Assembly: GCA_900553315.1 (NCBI GenBank)
Contig: USCW01000069.1
Span: 1 to 7,942 of the forward strand
Reading direction: 5' to 3'
Length of the DNA: 7,942 nucleotides
Source of the DNA: an uncultured Eubacteriales bacterium
Lineage (GTDB): Bacteria > Bacillota > Clostridia > Christensenellales > Aristaeellaceae
In this document: one piece after another, positions 6,196 through 7,942 of the stretch
Layout of the letters: every line of letters begins with the position of its first letter
Position numbering within the stretch: position 1 is the first letter of the stretch
The notes under the pieces: generated by a model
Seen by the model: the letters and a program-made list of their open reading frames with translations, nothing else
What the model was told of the DNA's origin: nothing
Databases searched by the model: none
Made by a program: the position numbers and the translations under genes

Positions 6196-6242
6196 AGAAA
6201 AATAAGTCCTTGAGGAGCAGCCGTATCGCTCCTAAAAGGACT
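6196..6242 (-). terminator. Orphan minus-strand intrinsic terminator
   Basis: AGTCCTT (6205-6211) pairs with AAGGACT (6236-6242), and AGGAGC (6213-6218) pairs with GCTCCT (6228-6233), making a two-part stem with a 9-base loop. On the minus strand the stem is followed by TATTTTTCTT, a good T-tract; the plus strand has none. It therefore stops transcripts arriving from the right, before the ABC promoter. No recognised minus-strand gene lies to its right, so it implies an unannotated transcript or insulates the ABC promoter. Confidence 0.7.
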
Positions 6243-6337
6243 CACATGATGTATTTCTGATAGGTATTGCAGTAAATGGACAGCCGCCGGAACCACGCAA
6301 TCTCGCACAGCTCCTGCACAACCTTCGGGGTGTTCAC
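6242..6337 (-). other. Short coding-like minus-strand stretch, possible gene remnant
   Basis: The frame ending in TGA at 6244-6242 reads NTPKVVQELCEIAWFRRL and then further to a final ATG, with G/C-ending codons like the neighbouring genes. Its stop touches the orphan terminator stem, as the end of a real gene would. Against it: there is no ATG start (only GTG 6337 or TTG 6340), no ribosome binding site is visible, and the frame continues upstream only into the metK promoter and riboswitch. I recognise no family. It could be the tail of a decayed gene, a small leaderless ORF, or chance. Confidence 0.2.
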
Positions 6338-6367
6338 CAATTTAGCGCGAAAAGCGTATTTTGGCCC

Positions 6368-6396
6368 TTGACAGCCCCGCAGGGATATGATAGGAT
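6368..6396 (+). promoter_or_regulatory. Promoter of the riboswitch-metK transcript
   Basis: A perfect TTGACA (6368-6373), 17 bases and then TAGGAT (6391-6396, 4/6) preceded by TGA, an extended -10. Transcription would start near 6403, about 16 bases before the SAM aptamer. Confidence 0.75.
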
Positions 6397-6418
6397 AGCC
6401 GTTGCAAAAAGTAAATAG

Positions 6419-6537
6419 CCTTATCACGAGTGGTGGAGGGAAGGGCCCGATGAAACCCGGCAACCGGCGCAGGACGCTTGGTGCCAAATCCCACAGCGCG
6501 GCACACAACCCGTTCTGGTGAGCGCTGACAGATAAGG
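6419..6537 (+). ncRNA. SAM-I (S-box) riboswitch aptamer
   Basis: The P1 helix is exact: CCTTATC (6419-6425) pairs with GATAAGG (6531-6537). Inside are the S-box hallmarks in order: GTGGTGGAGGGA (6430-6441), GGCCCGATGAAACCCGGC (6444-6461), CAACC (6461-6465), GGTGCCAAATCC (6480-6491), and a stem of AGCGC (6495-6499) with GCGCT (6522-6526). This class binds S-adenosylmethionine and turns off the downstream gene. Here that gene is metK, the enzyme that makes SAM, so it is direct product feedback. The aptamer is followed by an intrinsic terminator, so control is by premature termination. Confidence 0.97.
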
Positions 6538-6557
6538 ACGATCGGTAGTGATTGATC

Positions 6558-6592
6558 CCGCCTGAGACGTGTGCAGTTCAGGCGGTTTTTTT
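6558..6592 (+). terminator. Riboswitch-controlled terminator ahead of metK
   Basis: CCGCCTGA (6558-6565) pairs perfectly with TCAGGCGG (6578-6585) around a 12-base loop and is followed by seven T's (6586-6592). It lies 20 bases after the aptamer. With SAM bound, P1 is held closed and this stem should form, stopping transcription before metK. A competing hairpin, GGACGATC (6536-6543) with GATTG-A-TCC (6550-6558), shares bases with P1 and touches the first terminator base; it is a candidate antiterminator. Confidence 0.93.
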
Positions 6593-6642
6593 GCGGCTCA
6601 ATATCCTTTTTTGTCTGACTTATGAAAGGAGCAGCAAAACAA

Positions 6643-7818
6643 ATGAAGCGACTGTTTACCTCTGAATCCGTCACCGAAGGTCATCCCGACAAGCTGTGCG
6701 ATCAGGTATCCGATGCGGTGCTGGATGCTATTTTGGAGCAGGATCCCATGGCGCGTGTGGCTTGCGAGACCTTTGCTACTACGGGCGTGATTACCGTTAT
6801 GGGTGAGATCACGACCAGCGCGCATGTTTCCATTCCCGATATTGCCCGTCAGGTGACGCTGGACATTGGCTACACCTCTGCGGATATGTGCTTTGACGGC
6901 AACAGCTGCGCCGTGCTGACGGCCATTCATGAGCAGAGCCCGGACATTGCTATGGGCGTGAATGCGTCCTTGGAGAGCCGCGAGGGCTTGGACGATAAGG
7001 AGACTGGTGCGGGCGACCAGGGCATGATGTTTGGCTATGCCTGTGACGAGACGCCCGAGTATATGCCTATGCCCATTGCGTTGGCGCATCGCCTGACCCG
7101 CCGCCTGGCGAAGGTGCGCAAGGACGGCACCTTGAAGTATCTGCGTCCTGACGGCAAGAGTCAGGTGACGGTGCTGTACGAGGACGGCAAGCCCGTGGCG
7201 GTGGACACGGTGGTCATTTCTACCCAGCACAATCCTGATGTGGAGCACGACCAGATCGCCCGCGACATGCAGGAATATGTGATTCGTCCGGAGATTCCGG
7301 CGGAGCTGCTGACGGCGGAGACGAGGTATTACATCAATCCCACGGGGCGGTTTGTGATCGGCGGCCCTGCGGGTGATACGGGCTTGACGGGTCGGAAGAT
7401 TATTGTGGATACCTACGGCGGCTATGCGCCTCATGGCGGCGGTGCGTTTTCCGGCAAGGATCCGACGAAGGTAGACCGCAGCGCGGCCTATGCGGCTCGT
7501 CACGTCTGCAAGAATATTGTGGCGGCGGGTCTGGCGAAGCAATGTGAATTGCAGCTGGCCTATGCCATCGGCGTGGCGCACCCGGTGAGTCTGTTGGTGG
7601 ACACGAAGGGCACGGGCGTGGTATCCGACGAGCGTTTGTCGGAGATCGTAGCGAAGCTGTTTGATCTGCGCCCCAACGCAATCATTGAGCGCTTTGATCT
7701 GCGCCGCCCGATCTATCGTCAGACGGCCTCCTACGGTCACATGGGCCGCACCGACATCGATCTCCCCTGGGAGCGTCTCGACTACGTAGACGCTTTGAAA
7801 GCAGAAGTAAAGAATTGA
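6643..7818 (+). CDS. metK: S-adenosylmethionine synthetase MetK
   Basis: MetK joins methionine and ATP to make S-adenosylmethionine, the cell's main methyl donor, releasing phosphate and pyrophosphate. The 391-residue product is full length and shows the family signatures: SESVTEGHPDK (7-17, with the ATP-site His 14 and Asp 16), CETF (41-44), the hexapeptide GAGDQG (122-127) leading into GMMFGYA, and the glycine-rich loop GGGAFSGKD (265-273) followed by PTKVDRSAAY. The start at 6643 is chosen because AAAGGAG (6625-6631) precedes it by 11 bases and the product then begins MKRLFTSESV, as in other MetKs. An in-frame ATG at 6622 overlaps that ribosome binding site and is unlikely. TCCTTT (6604-6609) could pair with AAAGGA and partly hide the site. 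Expression is under the SAM riboswitch upstream. No gene follows it before three consecutive hairpins. Confidence 0.98.
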   Translation: MKRLFTSESVTEGHPDKLCDQVSDAVLDAILEQDPMARVACETFATTGVITVMGEITTSAHVSIPDIARQVTLDIGYTSADMCFDGNSCAVLTAIHEQSPDIAMGVNASLESREGLDDKETGAGDQGMMFGYACDETPEYMPMPIALAHRLTRRLAKVRKDGTLKYLRPDGKSQVTVLYEDGKPVAVDTVVISTQHNPDVEHDQIARDMQEYVIRPEIPAELLTAETRYYINPTGRFVIGGPAGDTGLTGRKIIVDTYGGYAPHGGGAFSGKDPTKVDRSAAYAARHVCKNIVAAGLAKQCELQLAYAIGVAHPVSLLVDTKGTGVVSDERLSEIVAKLFDLRPNAIIERFDLRRPIYRQTASYGHMGRTDIDLPWERLDYVDALKAEVKN

Positions 7819-7825
7819 TAGTTTT

Positions 7826-7866
7826 GCGAGGGAGGGGCTTTTCTGAAGAAAAGGTCCCTCCCTCGC
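7826..7866 (+). terminator. Long hairpin directly after metK
   Basis: GCGAGGGAGGG (7826-7836) pairs exactly with CCCTCCCTCGC (7856-7866). Inside, a G-U pair, a bulged G and CTTTTC/GAAAAG (7838-7843, 7848-7853) close on a TGAA loop, giving about 18 bp in all. It begins 8 bases after the metK stop. No T-tract follows on the plus strand, so it may stop polymerase weakly or protect the 3' end of the message. The split design, an outer G-rich arm and an inner pyrimidine arm, resembles the edge repeats. Confidence 0.6.
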
Positions 7867-7867
7867 G

Positions 7868-7896
7868 CTCCCTCCCGAAAAAAAGAGGGGTGGGAG
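7868..7896 (+). other. Second hairpin after metK with A7 loop
   Basis: CTCCCTCCC (7868-7876) pairs with GGGTGGGAG (7888-7896) with one T-T mismatch, around a loop containing seven A's (7878-7884). It sits between two larger hairpins. The pyrimidine-rich arm could also compete for the G-rich arm of the first hairpin. The function is unknown. Confidence 0.4.
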
Positions 7897-7901
7897 ATTC
7901 T

Positions 7902-7942
7902 GGGGGGAGAGGCGGCTTCTCTGAGAGAAGCCCCTCTCCCCC
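7902..7942. repeat. Long bulged hairpin repeat, copy 2 (cut by window end)
   Basis: The outer arms GGGGGAGAGG (7903-7912) and CCTCTCCCCC (7933-7942) and the inner arms GGCTTCTC (7914-7921) and GAGAAGCC (7925-7932) close on TGA, with C7913 bulged. It is an inverted copy of the element at 5-50, preceded by the same GAGATTCTGGGG. The inner closing pair is C18-G36 in copy 1 (C-G also when read in gene direction) and G7914-C7932 here, a compensatory change that keeps the stem. The element probably continues past the window. Confidence 0.85.

Noticed and set aside
7404..7412. DnaA-box-like TGTGGATAC inside metK
   Set aside because: It is a single near match in conserved coding sequence (IVDTYGG), with no cluster.
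6598..7740. Open frame of 380 codons antisense to metK
   Set aside because: Same shadow pattern. MetK on the other strand is full length with all signatures.

Overview
The window looks like a chromosomal segment of a moderately GC-rich Gram-positive bacterium, most likely a Clostridia-type member of the Bacillota (Firmicutes). The signs are strong GGAGG-type ribosome binding sites, sigma-A-like promoters, a classic S-box (SAM-I) riboswitch with an intrinsic terminator ahead of metK, and TTATCCACA-type DnaA boxes ahead of dnaA. No tRNA, rRNA, insertion sequence or CRISPR array was seen. Five genes are well supported: a secreted CHAP-domain hydrolase (minus), dnaA (plus), a two-gene heterodimeric ABC exporter operon (minus) and metK (plus).

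Layout, left to right. Bases 5-50 form a long hairpin just past the end of the CHAP gene (65-793, minus). Bases 794-1124 separate the CHAP gene from the divergent dnaA and are dense with signals: a promoter for each gene, four DnaA-box-like 9-mers in two pairs on either side of the dnaA promoter, three perfect inverted repeats, and a 10-bp leader hairpin. dnaA (1125-2453) ends in four perfect copies of a 9-bp repeat followed by a nested-stem terminator, which it shares with the convergent ABC operon (2547-6079, minus). The two ABC genes overlap by one base (TAATG). The first-transcribed subunit has degenerate catalytic residues and the second a canonical Walker B and H-loop, the pattern of BmrCD/TM287-288-type exporters. 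Bases 6080-6418 hold the ABC promoter with a palindrome over its -35, and an orphan minus-strand terminator fed by no recognised gene. The SAM riboswitch (6419-6592) and metK (6643-7818) follow. Bases 7819-7942 fold into three consecutive hairpins, the last being a second copy of the hairpin at the left end.

The genes serve replication initiation, methyl-group metabolism, export and the cell envelope. They are neighbours, not one pathway. The most interesting points are: (1) a hairpin repeat family seen at both window edges, in the same orientation relative to the upstream gene, with a compensatory base-pair change between copies; (2) a dnaA gene followed by convergent exporter genes, not dnaN; (3) the crowded regulatory region shared by dnaA and a cell-wall-hydrolase-like gene; (4) an orphan minus-strand terminator that implies an unannotated small transcript. 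I did not find a clearly new multi-gene system here.
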